Assembly (NCBI GenBank): GCA_037893245.1 | Contig: JBAIAA010001539.1 | Coordinates: forward strand, 1 to 64,000 | Reading direction: 5' to 3' | Source of the DNA: Crossaster papposus | Taxonomy: Eukaryota > Echinodermata > Asteroidea > Velatida > Solasteridae | Length of the DNA: 64,000 nt | Shown: positions 1 to 12,973 of the stretch, piece after piece | Layout of the letters: each line of letters starts with the position of its first letter | Position numbering within the stretch: the first letter of the stretch is position 1 | Program-made: the position numbers and the translations under genes | The notes under the pieces: model-generated | Told to the model about the DNA's origin: nothing | What the model saw: the letters and a program-made list of their open reading frames with translations, nothing else | The model's database searches: none

Positions 1-3000
1 TGTGTTTATTTCTTATGCACACTTCTTTCCCTTTACATATTTCTTATGCACACTTCTTTCCCTTTACATATTTCTTATGCACACTTCTTTCCCTTTACAT
101 ATTTCTTATGCACACTTCTTTCCCTTTACATATTTCTTATGCACACTTCTTTCCCTTTACATATTTCTTATGCACACTTCTTTCCCTTTACATATTTCTT
201 ATGCACACTTCTTTCCCTTTACATATTTCTTATGTACACTTCTTTCCCTTTACATATTTCTTATTCACACTTCTTTCCCTTTACATATTTCTTATGCACA
301 CTTCTTTCCCTTTACATATTTATTATGCACACTTCTTTCCCTTTACATATTTAACTCGAGGGCTTGTCCCGACATCATGTGTTTATTTCTTATGCACACT
401 TCTTTCCCTTTACATATTTCTTATGCACACTTCTTTCCCTTTACATATTTCTTATGCACACTTCTTTCCCTTTACATATTTCTTATGCACACTTCTTTCC
501 CTTTACATATTTCTTATGCACACTTCTTTCCCTTTACATATTTCTTATGCACACTTCTTTCCCTTTACATATTTCTTATGCACACTTCTTTCCCTTTACA
601 TATTTCTTATGCACACTTCTTTCCCTTTACATATTTCTTATGCACACTTCTTTCCCTTTACATATTTCTTATGCACACTTCTTTCCCTTTACATATTTCT
701 TATGCACACTTCTTTCCCTTTACATATTTCTTATGCACACTTCTTTCCCTTTACATATTTCTTATGCACACTTATTTCCCTTTACATATTTAACTCGAGG
801 GCTTGTCCCGACATCATGTGTTTATTTCTTATGCACACTTCTTTCCCTTTACATATTTCTTATGCACACTTCTTTCCCTTTACATATTTCTTATGCACAC
901 TTCTTTCCCTTTACATATTTCTTATGCACACTTCTTTCCCTTTACATATTTCTTATGCACACTTCTTTTCCTTTACATATTTCTTATGCACACTTCTTTC
1001 CCTTTACATATTTCTTATGCACACTTCTTTCCCTTTACATATTTCTTATGCACACTTCTTTCCCTTTACATATTTCTTATGCACACTTCTTTCCCTTTAC
1101 ATATTTAACTCGAGGGCTTGTCCCGACATCATGTGTTTATTTCTTATGCACACTTCTTTCCCTTTACATATTTCTTATGCACACTTCTTTCCCTTTACAT
1201 ATTTCTTATGCACACTTCTTTCCCTTTACATATTTCTTATGCACACTTCTTTCCCTTTACATATTTCTTATGCACACTTCTTTCCCTTTACATATTTCTT
1301 ATGCACACTTCTTTCCCTTTACATATTTCTTATGCACACTTCTTTCCCTTTACATATTTCTTATGCACACTTCTTTCCCTTTACATATTTCTTATGCACA
1401 CTTCTTTCCCTTTACATATTTCTTATGCACAATTTTTTCCCTTTACATATTTCTTATGCACACTTCTTTCCCTTTACATATTTAACTCGAGGGCTTGTCC
1501 CGACATCATGTGTTTATTTCTTATGCACACTTCTTTCCCTTTACATATTTCGTATGCACACTTCTTTCCCTTTACATATTTCTTATGCACACTTCTTTCC
1601 CTTTACATATTTCTTATGCACACTTCTTTCCCTTTACATATTTCTTATGCACACTTCTTTCCCTTTACATATTTCTTATGCACACTTCTTTCCCTTTACA
1701 TATTTCTTATGCACACTTCTTTCCCTTTACATATTTCTTATGTACACTTCTTTCCCTTTACATATTTCTTATGCACACTTCTTTCCCTTTACATATTTCT
1801 TATGCACACTTCTTTCCCTTTACATATTTCTTATGCACACTTCTTTCCCTTTACATATTTAACTCGAGGGCTTGTCCCGACATCATGTGTTTATTTCTTA
1901 TGCACACTTCTTTCCCTTTACATATTTCTTATGCACACTTCTTTCCCTTTACATATTTCTTATGCACACTTCTTTCCCTTTACATATTTCTTATGCACAC
2001 TTCTTTCCCTTTACATATTTCTTATGCACACTTCTTTCCCTTTACATATTTCTTATGCACACTTCTTTCCCTTTACATATTTCTTATGCACACTTCTTTC
2101 CCTTTACATATTTATTATGCACACTTCTTTCCCTTTACATATTTCTTATGCACACTTCTTTCCCTTTACATATTTCTTATGCACACTTCTTTCCCTTTAC
2201 ATATTTCTTATGCACACTTCTTTCCCTTTACATATTTCTTATGCACACTTCTTTCCCTTTACATATTTCTTATGCACACTTCTTTCCCTTTACACATTTC
2301 TTATGCACACTTCTTTCCCTTTACATATTTCTTATGCACACTTCTTTCCCTTTACATATTTCTTATGCACACTTCTTTCCCTTTACATATTTCTTATGCA
2401 CACTTCTTTCCCTTTACATATTTCTTATGCACACTTCTTTCCCTTTACATATTTCTTATGCACACTTCTTTCCCTTTACATATTTCTTATGCACACTTCT
2501 TTCCCTTTACATATTTCTTATGCACACTTCTTTCCCTTTACATATTTCTTATGCCCAATTCTTTCCCTTTACATATTTCTTATGCACACTTCTTTCCCTT
2601 TACATATTTAACTCGAGGGCTTGTCCCGACATCATGTGTTTATTTCTTATGCACACTTCTTTCCCTTTACATATTTCGTATGCACACTTCTTTCCCTTTA
2701 CATATTTCTTATGCACACTTCTTTCCCTTTACATATTTCTTATGCACACTTCTTTCCCTTTACATATTTCTTATGCACACTTCTTTCCCTTTACATATTT
2801 CTTATGCACACTTCTTTCCCTTTACATATTTCTTATGCACACTTCTTTCCCTTTACATATTTCTTATGTACACTTCTTTCCCTTTACATATTTCTTATGC
2901 ACACTTCTTTCCCTTTACATATTTCTTATGCACACTTCTTTCCCTTTACATATTTCTTATGCACACTTCTTTCCCTTTACATATTTAACTCGAGGGCTTG

Positions 3001-3020
3001 TCCCGACATCATGTGTTTAT
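1..3020 (+). repeat. ~5.9-kb higher-order repeat, left copy
   Basis: Spacer intervals of 11, 13, 9, 11, 11, 23 and 11 units correspond to 10, 14, 9, 11, 11, 22 and 11 in the right copy (5898-8913). Diagnostic units recur in order: TTATTCAC near 264 and 6156, ACTTATTTC near 771 and 6695, CTTTTCC near 966 and 6890, CACAATTTTTTCC near 1431 and 7355, GCCCAATTC near 2553 and 8447. The left end of this copy may lie outside the window. Confidence 0.88.
351..386 (+). repeat. Type A spacer (reference copy; 41 copies in all)
   Basis: This 36-bp element begins TTAACTCGAGGG and ends CATCATGTGTTTAT. Positions 18-21 read CCCG, giving the type A signature GTCCCGAC. It contains the palindrome CTCGAG at 5-10 (a XhoI site) and two CpGs, whereas the 31-bp unit has none. 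Copies: all 20 in 351-8878, then 10469, 12974, 15568, 17691, 19251, 20315, 21937, 22655, 22939, 23781, 24499, 24783, 25997, 27557, 28621, 30243, 30961, 31245, 38315, 41390 and 62077. Taking out one copy of TATTT leaves a 31-bp body, because TATTT spans both junctions. Confidence 0.95.
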
Positions 3021-5897
3021 TTCTTATGCACACTTCTTTCCCTTTACATATTTCTTATGCACACTTCTTTCCCTTTACATATTTCTTATGCACACTTCTT
3101 TCCCTTTACATATTTCTTATGCACACTTCTTTCCCTTTACATATTTCTTATGCACACTTCTTTCCCTTTACATATTTCTTATGCACACTTCTTTCCCTTT
3201 ACATATTTCTTATGCACACTTCTTTCCCTTTACATATTTCTTATGCACACTTCTTTCCCTTTACATATTTCTTATGCACACTTCTTTCCCTTTACATATT
3301 TCTTATGCACACTTCTTTCCCTTTACATATTTCTTATGCACACTTCTTTCCCTTTACATATTTCTTATGCACACTTCTTTCCCTTTACATATTTCTTATG
3401 CACACTTCTTTCCCTTTACATATTTCTTATGCACACTTCTTTCCCTTTACATATTTCTTATGCACACTTCTTTCCCTTTACACATTTCTTATGCACACTT
3501 CTTTCCCTTTACACATTTCTTATGCACACTTCTTTCCCTTTACATATTTCTTATGCACACTTCTTTTCCTTTACATATTTTTTATGCACACTTCTTTCCC
3601 TTTACATATTTCTTATGCACACTTCTTTCCCTTTACATATTTCTTATGCACACTTCTTTCCCTTTACATATTTCTTATGCACACTTCTTTCCCTTTACAT
3701 ATTTCTTATGCACACTTCTTTCCCTTTACATATTTCTTATGCACACTTCTTTCCCTTTACATATTTAACTCGAGGGCTTGTCCCGACATCATGTGTTTAT
3801 TTCTTATGCACACTTCTTTCCCTTTACATATTTCTTATGCACACTTCTTTCCCTTTACATATTTCTTATGCCCACTTCTTTCCCTTTACATATTTCTTAT
3901 GCCCACTTCTTTCCCTTTACATATTTCTTATGCACACTTCTTTCCCTTTACATATTTCTTATGCACACTTCTTTCCCTTTACATATTTCTTATGCACACT
4001 TCTTTCCCTTTACATATTTCTTATGCACACTTCTTTCCCTTTACATATTTCTTATGCACACTTCTTTCCCTTTACATATTTCTTATGCACACTTCTTTCC
4101 CTTTACATATTTCTTATGCACACTTCTTTCCCTTTACATATTTCTTATGCACACTTCTTTCCCTTTACATATTTCTTATGCACACTTCTTTCCCTTTACA
4201 TATTTCTTATGCACACTTCTTTCCCTTTACATATTTCTTATGCACACTTCTTTCCCTTTACATATTTCTTATGCACACTTCTTTCCCTTTACATATTTCT
4301 TATGCACACTTCTTTCTCTTTACATATTTCTTATGCACACTTCTTTCCCTTTACATATTTCTTATGCACACTTCTTTCCCTTTACATATTTCTTATGCAC
4401 ACTTCTTTCCCTTTACATATTTCTTATGTACACTTCTTTCCCTTTACATATTTCTTATGCACACTTCTTTCCCTTTACATATTTCTTAAGCACACTTCTT
4501 TCCCTTTACACATTTCTTATGCACACTTCTTTCCCTTTACATATTTAACTCGAGGGCTTGTCCCGACATCATGTGTTTATTTCTTATGCACACTTCTTTC
4601 CCTTTACATATTTCTTATGCACACTTCTTTCCCTTTACATATTTAACTCGAGGGCTTGTCCCGACATCATGTGTTTATTTCTTATGCACACTTCTTTCCC
4701 TTTACATATTTCTTATGCACACTTCTTTCCCTTTACATATTTCTTATGCCCACTTCTTTTCCTTTACATATTTTTTATGCACACTTCTTTCCCTTTACAT
4801 ATTTCTTATGCACACTTCTTTCCCTTTACATATTTCTTATGCACACTTCTTTCCCTTTACATATTTCTTATGCACACTTCTTTCCCTTTACATATTTCTT
4901 ATGCACACTTCTTTCCCTTTACATATTTCTTATGCACACTTCTTTCCCTTTACATATTTCTTATGCACACTTCTTTCCCTTTACATATTTCTTATGCACA
5001 CTTCTTTCCCTTTACATATTTCTTATGCACACTTCTTTCCCTTTACATATTTAACTCGAGGGCTTGTCCCGACATCATGTGTTTATTTCTTATGCACACT
5101 TCTTTCCCTTTACATATTTCTTATGCACATTTCTTTCCCTTTACATATTTCTTATGCACACTTCTTTCCCTTTACATATTTCTTATGCACACTTCTTTCC
5201 CTTTACATATTTCTTATGCACACTTCTTTCCCTTTACATATTTCTTATGCACACTTCTTTCCCTTTACATATTTCTTATGCACACTTCTTTCCCTTTACA
5301 TATTTCTTATGTAAACTTCTTTCCCTTTACATATTTCTTATGCACACTTCTTTCCCTTTACATATTTCTTATGCACACTTCTTTCCCTTTACATATTTAT
5401 TATGCACACTTCTTTCCCTTTACATATTTAACTCGAGGGCTTGTCCCGACATCATGTGTTTATTTCTTATGCACACTTCTTTCCCTTTACATATTTCTTA
5501 TGCACACTTCTTTCCCTTTACATATTTCTTATGCACACTTCTTTCCCTTTACATATTTCTTATGCACACTTCTTTCCCTTTACATATTTCTTATGCACAC
5601 TTCTTTCCCTTTACATATTTCTTATGCACACTTCTTTCCCTTTACATATTTCTTATGCACACTTCTTTCCCTTTACATATTTCTTATGCACACTTCTTTC
5701 CCTTTACATATTTCTTATGCACACTTCTTTCCCTTTACATATTTCTTATGCACACTTCTTTCCCTTTACATATTTCTTATGCACACTTCTTTCCCTTTAC
5801 ATATTTCTTATGCACACTTCTTTCCCTTTACATATTTCTTATGCACAATTCTTTCCCTTTACATATTTCTTATGCACACTTCTTTCCCTTTACATAT

Positions 5898-8800
5898 TTA
5901 ACTCGAGGGCTTGTCCCGACATCATGTGTTTATTTCTTATGCACACTTCTTTCCCTTTACATATTTCTTATGCACACTTCTTTCCCTTTACATATTTCTT
6001 ATGCACACTTCTTTCCCTTTACATATTTCTTATGCACACTTCTTTCCCTTTACATATTTCTTATGCACACTTCTTTCCCTTTACATATTTCTTATGCACA
6101 CTTCTTTCCCTTTACATATTTCTTATGTACACTTCTTTCCCTTTACATATTTCTTATTCACACTTCTTTCCCTTTACATATTTCTTATGCACACTTCTTT
6201 CCCTTTACATATTTATTATGCACACTTCTTTCCCTTTACATATTTAACTCGAGGGCTTGTCCCGACATCATGTGTTTATTTCTTATGCACACTTCTTTCC
6301 CTTTACATATTTCTTATGCACACTTCTTTCCCTTTACATATTTCTTATGCACACTTCTTTCCCTTTACATATTTCTTATGCACACTTCTTTCCCTTTACA
6401 TATTTCTTATGCACACTTCTTTCCCTTTACATATTTCTTATGCACACTTCTTTCCCTTTACATATTTCTTATGCACACTTCTTTCCCTTTACATATTTCT
6501 TATGCACACTTCTTTCCCTTTACATATTTCTTATGCACACTTCTTTCCCTTTACATATTTCTTATGCACACTTCTTTCCCTTTACATATTTCTTATGCAC
6601 ACTTCTTTCCCTTTACATATTTCTTATGCACACTTCTTTCCCTTTACATATTTCTTATGCACACTTCTTTCCCTTTACATATTTCTTATGCACACTTATT
6701 TCCCTTTACATATTTAACTCGAGGGCTTGTCCCGACATCATGTGTTTATTTCTTATGCACACTTCTTTCCCTTTACATATTTCTTATGCACACTTCTTTC
6801 CCTTTACATATTTCTTATGCACACTTCTTTCCCTTTACATATTTCTTATGCACACTTCTTTCCCTTTACATATTTCTTATGCACACTTCTTTTCCTTTAC
6901 ATATTTCTTATGCACACTTCTTTCCCTTTACATATTTCTTATGCACACTTCTTTCCCTTTACATATTTCTTATGCACACTTCTTTCCCTTTACATATTTC
7001 TTATGCACACTTCTTTCCCTTTACATATTTAACTCGAGGGCTTGTCCCGACATCATGTGTTTATTTCTTATGCACACTTCTTTCCCTTTACATATTTCTT
7101 ATGCACACTTCTTTCCCTTTACATATTTCTTATGCACACTTCTTTCCCTTTACATATTTCTTATGCACACTTCTTTCCCTTTACATATTTCTTATGCACA
7201 CTTCTTTCCCTTTACATATTTCTTATGCACACTTCTTTCCCTTTACATATTTCTTATGCACACTTCTTTCCCTTTACATATTTCTTATGCACACTTCTTT
7301 CCCTTTACATATTTCTTATGCACACTTCTTTCCCTTTACATATTTCTTATGCACAATTTTTTCCCTTTACATATTTCTTATGCACACTTCTTTCCCTTTA
7401 CATATTTAACTCGAGGGCTTGTCCCGACATCATGTGTTTATTTCTTATGCACACTTCTTTCCCTTTACATATTTCGTATGCACACTTCTTTCCCTTTACA
7501 TATTTCTTATGCACACTTCTTTCCCTTTACATATTTCTTATGCACACTTCTTTCCCTTTACATATTTCTTATGCACACTTCTTTCCCTTTACATATTTCT
7601 TATGCACACTTCTTTCCCTTTACATATTTCTTATGCACACTTCTTTCCCTTTACATATTTCTTATGTACACTTCTTTCCCTTTACATATTTCTTATGCAC
7701 ACTTCTTTCCCTTTACATATTTCTTATGCACACTTCTTTCCCTTTACATATTTCTTATGCACACTTCTTTCCCTTTACATATTTAACTCGAGGGCTTGTC
7801 CCGACATCATGTGTTTATTTCTTATGCACACTTCTTTCCCTTTACATATTTCTTATGCACACTTCTTTCCCTTTACATATTTCTTATGCACACTTCTTTC
7901 CCTTTACATATTTCTTATGCACACTTCTTTCCCTTTACATATTTCTTATGCACACTTCTTTCCCTTTACATATTTCTTATGCACACTTCTTTCCCTTTAC
8001 ATATTTCTTATGCACACTTCTTTCCCTTTACATATTTATTATGCACACTTCTTTCCCTTTACATATTTCTTATGCACACTTCTTTCCCTTTACATATTTC
8101 TTATGCACACTTCTTTCCCTTTACATATTTCTTATGCACACTTCTTTCCCTTTACATATTTCTTATGCACACTTCTTTCCCTTTACACATTTCTTATGCA
8201 CACTTCTTTCCCTTTACATATTTCTTATGCACACTTCTTTCCCTTTACATATTTCTTATGCACACTTCTTTCCCTTTACATATTTCTTATGCACACTTCT
8301 TTCCCTTTACATATTTCTTATGCACACTTCTTTCCCTTTACATATTTCTTATGCACACTTCTTTCCCTTTACATATTTCTTATGCACACTTCTTTCCCTT
8401 TACATATTTCTTATGCACACTTCTTTCCCTTTACATATTTCTTATGCCCAATTCTTTCCCTTTACATATTTCTTATGCACACTTCTTTCCCTTTACATAT
8501 TTAACTCGAGGGCTTGTCCCGACATCATGTGTTTATTTCTTATGCACACTTCTTTCCCTTTACATATTTCGTATGCACACTTCTTTCCCTTTACATATTT
8601 CTTATGCACACTTCTTTCCCTTTACATATTTCTTATGCACACTTCTTTCCCTTTACATATTTCTTATGCACACTTCTTTCCCTTTACATATTTCTTATGC
8701 ACACTTCTTTCCCTTTACATATTTCTTATGCACACTTCTTTCCCTTTACATATTTCTTATGTACACTTCTTTCCCTTTACATATTTCTTATGCACACTTC

Positions 8801-8913
8801 TTTCCCTTTACATATTTCTTATGCACACTTCTTTCCCTTTACATATTTCTTATGCACACTTCTTTCCCTTTACATATTTAACTCGAGGGCTTGTCCCGAC
8901 ATCATGTGTTTAT
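5898..8913 (+). repeat. ~5.9-kb higher-order repeat, right copy
   Basis: Matches the window start at offsets of 5,893 or 5,924 bp. The offset changes by exactly one 31-bp unit where an interval has gained or lost a unit. After spacer 8878 the variants diverge (CTCTTTAC and CATCTTTC near 9270-9315 have no match after 2985), which sets the right edge. Confidence 0.88.
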
Positions 8914-9533
8914 TTCTTATGCACACTTCTTTCCCTTTACATATTTCTTATGCACACTTCTTTCCCTTTACATATTTCTTATGCACACTTCTTTCCCTTT
9001 ACATATTTCTTATGCACACTTCTTTCCCTTTACATATTTCTTATGCACACTTCTTTCCCTTTACATATTTCTTATGCACACTTCTTTCCCTTTACATATT
9101 TCTTATGCACACTTCTTTCCCTTTACATATTTCTTATGCACACTTCTTTCCCTTTACATATTTCTTATGCACACTTCTTTCCCTTTACATATTTCTTATG
9201 CACACTTCTTTCCCTTTACATATTTCTTATGCACACTTCTTTCCCTTTACATATTTCTTATGCACACTTCTTTCTCTTTACATATTTCTTATGCACACTT
9301 CTTTCCCTTTACATCTTTCTTATGCACACTTCTTTCCCTTTACATATTTCTTATGCACACTTCTTTCCCTTTACATATTTCTTATGCACACTTCTTTCCC
9401 TTTACATATTTATTATGCACACTTCTTTCCCTTTACATATTTATTATGCACACTTCTTTCCCTTTACATATTTCTTATGCACACTTCTTTCCCTTTACAT
9501 ATTTCTTATGCACACTTCTTTCCCTTTACATAT

Positions 9534-9569
9534 TTAACTCGAGGGCTTGTTCCCACATCATGTGTTTAT
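9534..9569 (+). repeat. Type B spacer (reference copy; 39 copies in all)
   Basis: Same length and phase as type A, with two linked substitutions: position 18 C to T and position 21 G to C, giving GTTCCCAC. This removes one CpG and extends a quasi-palindrome to CACAT-C-ATGTG. The CTCGAG site is kept. This is the first B copy in the window. Others are at 10908, 11223, 11786, 12132, 13630, 14069, 14539, 16224, 16632, 19783, 21529, 28089, 29835, 39343, 40463, 42418, 43538, 43883, and almost all spacers from 49578 onward. Confidence 0.95.
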
Positions 9570-12539
9570 TTCTTATGCACACTTCTTCCCCTTTACATAT
9601 TTCTTATGCACACTTCTTTCCCTTTACATATTTCTTATGCACACTTCTTTCCCTTTACATATTTCTTATGCACACTTCTTTCCCTTTACATATTTCTTAT
9701 GCACACTTCTTTCCCTTTACATATTTCTTATGCACACTTCTTTCCCTTTACATATTTTTTATGCACACTTCTTTCCCTTTACATATTTCGTATGCACACT
9801 TCTTTCCCTTTACATATTTCTTATGCACACTTCTTTCCCTTTACATATTTCTTATGCACATTTCTTCCCCTTTACATATTTCTTATGCACACTTCTTTCC
9901 CTTTACATATTTCTTATGCACACTTCTTTCCCTTTACATATTTCTTATGCACACTTCTTTCCCTTTACATATTTCTTATGCACACTTCTTTCCCTTTACA
10001 TATTTCTTATGCACACTTCTTTCCCTTTACATATTTCTTATGCACACTTCTTTCCCTTTACATATTTCTTATGCACACTTCTTTCCCTTTACATATTTCT
10101 TATGCACACTTCTTTCCCTTTACATATTTCGTATGCACACTTCTTTCCCTTTACATATTTCTTATGCACACTTCTTTCCCTTTACATATTTCTTATGCAC
10201 ACTTCTTTCCTTTTACATATTTCTTATGCACACTTCTTTCCCTTTACATATTTCTTATGCACACTTCTTTCCCTTTACATATTTCTTATGCACACTTCTT
10301 TCCCTTTACATATTTCTTATGCACACTTCTTTCCCTTTACATATTTCTTATGCACACTTCTTTCCCTTTACATATTTCTTATGCACACTTCTTTCCCTTT
10401 ACATATTTCTTATGCACACTTCTTTCCCTTTACATATTTCTTATGCACACTTCTTTCCCTTTACATCTTTAACTCGAGGGCTTGTCCCGACATCATGTGT
10501 TTATTTCTTATGCACACTTCTTTCCCTTTACATATTTCTTATGCACACTTCTTTCCCTTTACATATTTCTTATGCACACTTCTTTCCCTTTACATATTTC
10601 TTATGCACACTTCTTTCCCTTTACATATTTCTTATGCACACTTCTTTCCCTTTACATATTTATTATGCACACTTCTTTCCCTTTACATATTTCTTATGCA
10701 CACTTCTTTCCCTTTACATATTTCTTATGCACACTTCTTTCCCTTTACATATTTCTTATGCACACTTCTTTCCCTTTACATATTTATTATGCACACTTCT
10801 TTCCCTTTACATATTTATTATGCACACTTCTTTCCCTTTACATATTTCTTATGCACACTTCTTTCCCTTTACATATTTCTTATGCACACTTCTTTCCCTT
10901 TACATATTTAACTCGAGGGCTTGTTCCCACATCATGTGTTTATTTCTTATGCACACTTCTTTCCCTTTACATATTTCTTATGCACACTTCTTTCCCTTTA
11001 CATATTTCTTATGCACACTTCTTTCCCTTTACATATTTCTTATGCACACTTCTTTCCCTTTACATATTTCTTATGCACACTTCTTTCCCTTTACATATTT
11101 CTTATGCACACTTCTTTCCCTTTACATATTTCTTATGCACACTTCTTTCCCTTTACATATTTCTTATGCACACTTCTTTCCCTTTACATATTTCTTATGC
11201 ACACTTCTTTCCCTTTACATATTTAACTCGAGGGCTTGTTCCCACATCATGTGTTTATTTCTTATGCACACTTCTTTCCCTTTACATATTTCTTATGCAC
11301 ACTTCTTTCCCTTTACATATTTCTTATGCACACTTCTTTCCCTTTACATATTTCTTATGCACACTTCTTTCCCTTTACATATTTCTTATGCACACTTCTT
11401 TCCCTTTACATATTTCTTATGCACACTTCTTTCCCTTTACATATTTCTTATGCACACTTCTTTCCCTTTACATATTTCTTATGCACACTTCTTTCCCTTT
11501 ACATATTTCTTATGCACACTTCTTTCCCTTTACATATTTATTATGCACACTTATTTCCCTTTACATATTTCTTATGCACACTTCTTTCCCTTTACATATT
11601 TCTTATGCACACTTCTTTCCCTTTACATATTTCTTATGCACACTTCTTTCCCTTTACATATTTATTATGCACACTTCTTTCCCTTTACATATTTATTATG
11701 CACACTTCTTTCCCTTTACATATTTCTTATGCACACTTCTTTCCCTTTACATATTTCTTATGCACACTTCTTTCCCTTTACATATTTAACTCGAGGGCTT
11801 GTTCCCACATCATGTGTTTATTTCTTATGCACACTTCTTTCCCTTTACATATTTCTTATGCACACTTCTTTCCCTTTACATATTTCTTATGCACACTTCT
11901 TTCCCTTTACATATTTCTTATGCACACTTCTTTCCCTTTACATATTTCTTATGCACACTTCTTTCCCTTTACATATTTCTTATGCACACTTCTTTCCCTT
12001 TACATATTTCTTATGCACACTTCTTTCCCTTTACATATTTCTTATGCACACTTCTTTCCCTTTACATATTTCTTATGCACACTTCTTTCCCTTTACATAT
12101 TTCTTATGCACACTTCTTTCCCTTTACATATTTAACTCGAGGGCTTGTTCCCACATCATGTGTTTATTTCTTATGCACACTTCTTTCCCTTTACATATTT
12201 CTTATGCACACTTCTTTCCCTTTACATATTTCTTATGCACACTTCTTTCCCTTTACATATTTCTTATGCACACTTCTTTCCCTTTACATATTTCTTATGC
12301 ACACTTCTTTCCCTTTACATATTTCTTATGCACACTTCTTTCCCTTTACATATTTGTTATGCACACTTCTTTCCCTTTACATATTTCTTATGCACACTTC
12401 TTTCCCTTTACATATTTCTTATGCACACTTCTTTCCCTTTACATATTTCTTATGCACATTTCTTTCCCTTTACATATTTCTTATGCACACTTCTTTCCCT
12501 TTACATATTTCTTATGCACACTTCTTTCCCTTTACATAT

Positions 12540-12973
12540 TTCTTATGCACACTTCTTTCCTTTTACATATTTCTTATGCACACTTCTTTCCCTTTACATA
12601 TTTCTTATGCACACTTCTTTCCCTTTACATATTTCTTATGCACACTTATTTCCCTTTACATATTTCTTATGCACCCTTCTTTCCCTTTACATATTTCTTA
12701 TGCACACTTCTTTCCCTTTACATATTTCTTATGCACACTTCTTTCCCTTTACATATTTCTTATGCACACTTCTTTCCCTTTACATATTTCTTATGCACAC
12801 TTCTTTCCCTTTACATATTTCTTATGCACACTTCTTTCCCTTTACATATTTATTATGCACACTTCTTTCCCTTTACATATTTCTTATGCACACTTCTTTC
12901 CCTTTACATATTTCTTATGCACACTTCTTTCCCTTTACATATTTCTTATGCACACTTCTTTCCCTTTACATAT
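12540..12973 (+). repeat. 14-unit variant module, copy 1 (upstream of A spacer 12974)
   Basis: Fourteen units carry an ordered set of variants: TCCTTTTAC in the first unit, ACTTATTTCCC three units later, then GCACCCTTC, then TTATTATG about four units before the spacer. The module ends exactly at a type A spacer. Five other copies keep the same order. Confidence 0.88.

Larger units (their letters stand above)
1..9533 (+). repeat. Array domain 1: spacer-dense, type A spacers only
   Basis: The first 9 bp are the tail of a spacer that starts before the window. Full 36-bp type A spacers start at 351, 790, 1105, 1482, 1859, 2608, 2985, 3765, 4545, 4643, 5051, 5428, 5898, 6244, 6714, 7029, 7406, 7783, 8501 and 8878. 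The numbers of 31-bp units between successive spacers are 11, 13, 9, 11, 11, 23, 11, 24, 24, 2, 12, 11, 14, 10, 14, 9, 11, 11, 22, 11 and 20. Intervals of 11 units are common. Unit variants include C3A (TTATTATG), TTCGTATG, GCCCAC and ACACATTTC. The domain ends at the first type B spacer, at 9534. Confidence 0.95.

Noticed and set aside
351..386. CENP-B box in the spacer
   Set aside because: The only CGGG (reverse strand of type A) lacks the required TTCG and A at the correct spacing, and type B lacks CGGG altogether.
351..386. Complete insertion sequence or MITE
   Set aside because: The spacer body is only 31 bp with a 3-bp AAC/GTT terminal match and no coding capacity. Only the TATTT direct repeat hints at insertion, so it is kept as a hypothesis.
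1..9533. CRISPR array (31-bp repeats with 36-bp spacers)
   Set aside because: The 31-bp units are directly adjacent. The 36-bp elements are near-identical to each other rather than unique, and they occur at irregular multi-unit intervals. No cas gene or leader is present.
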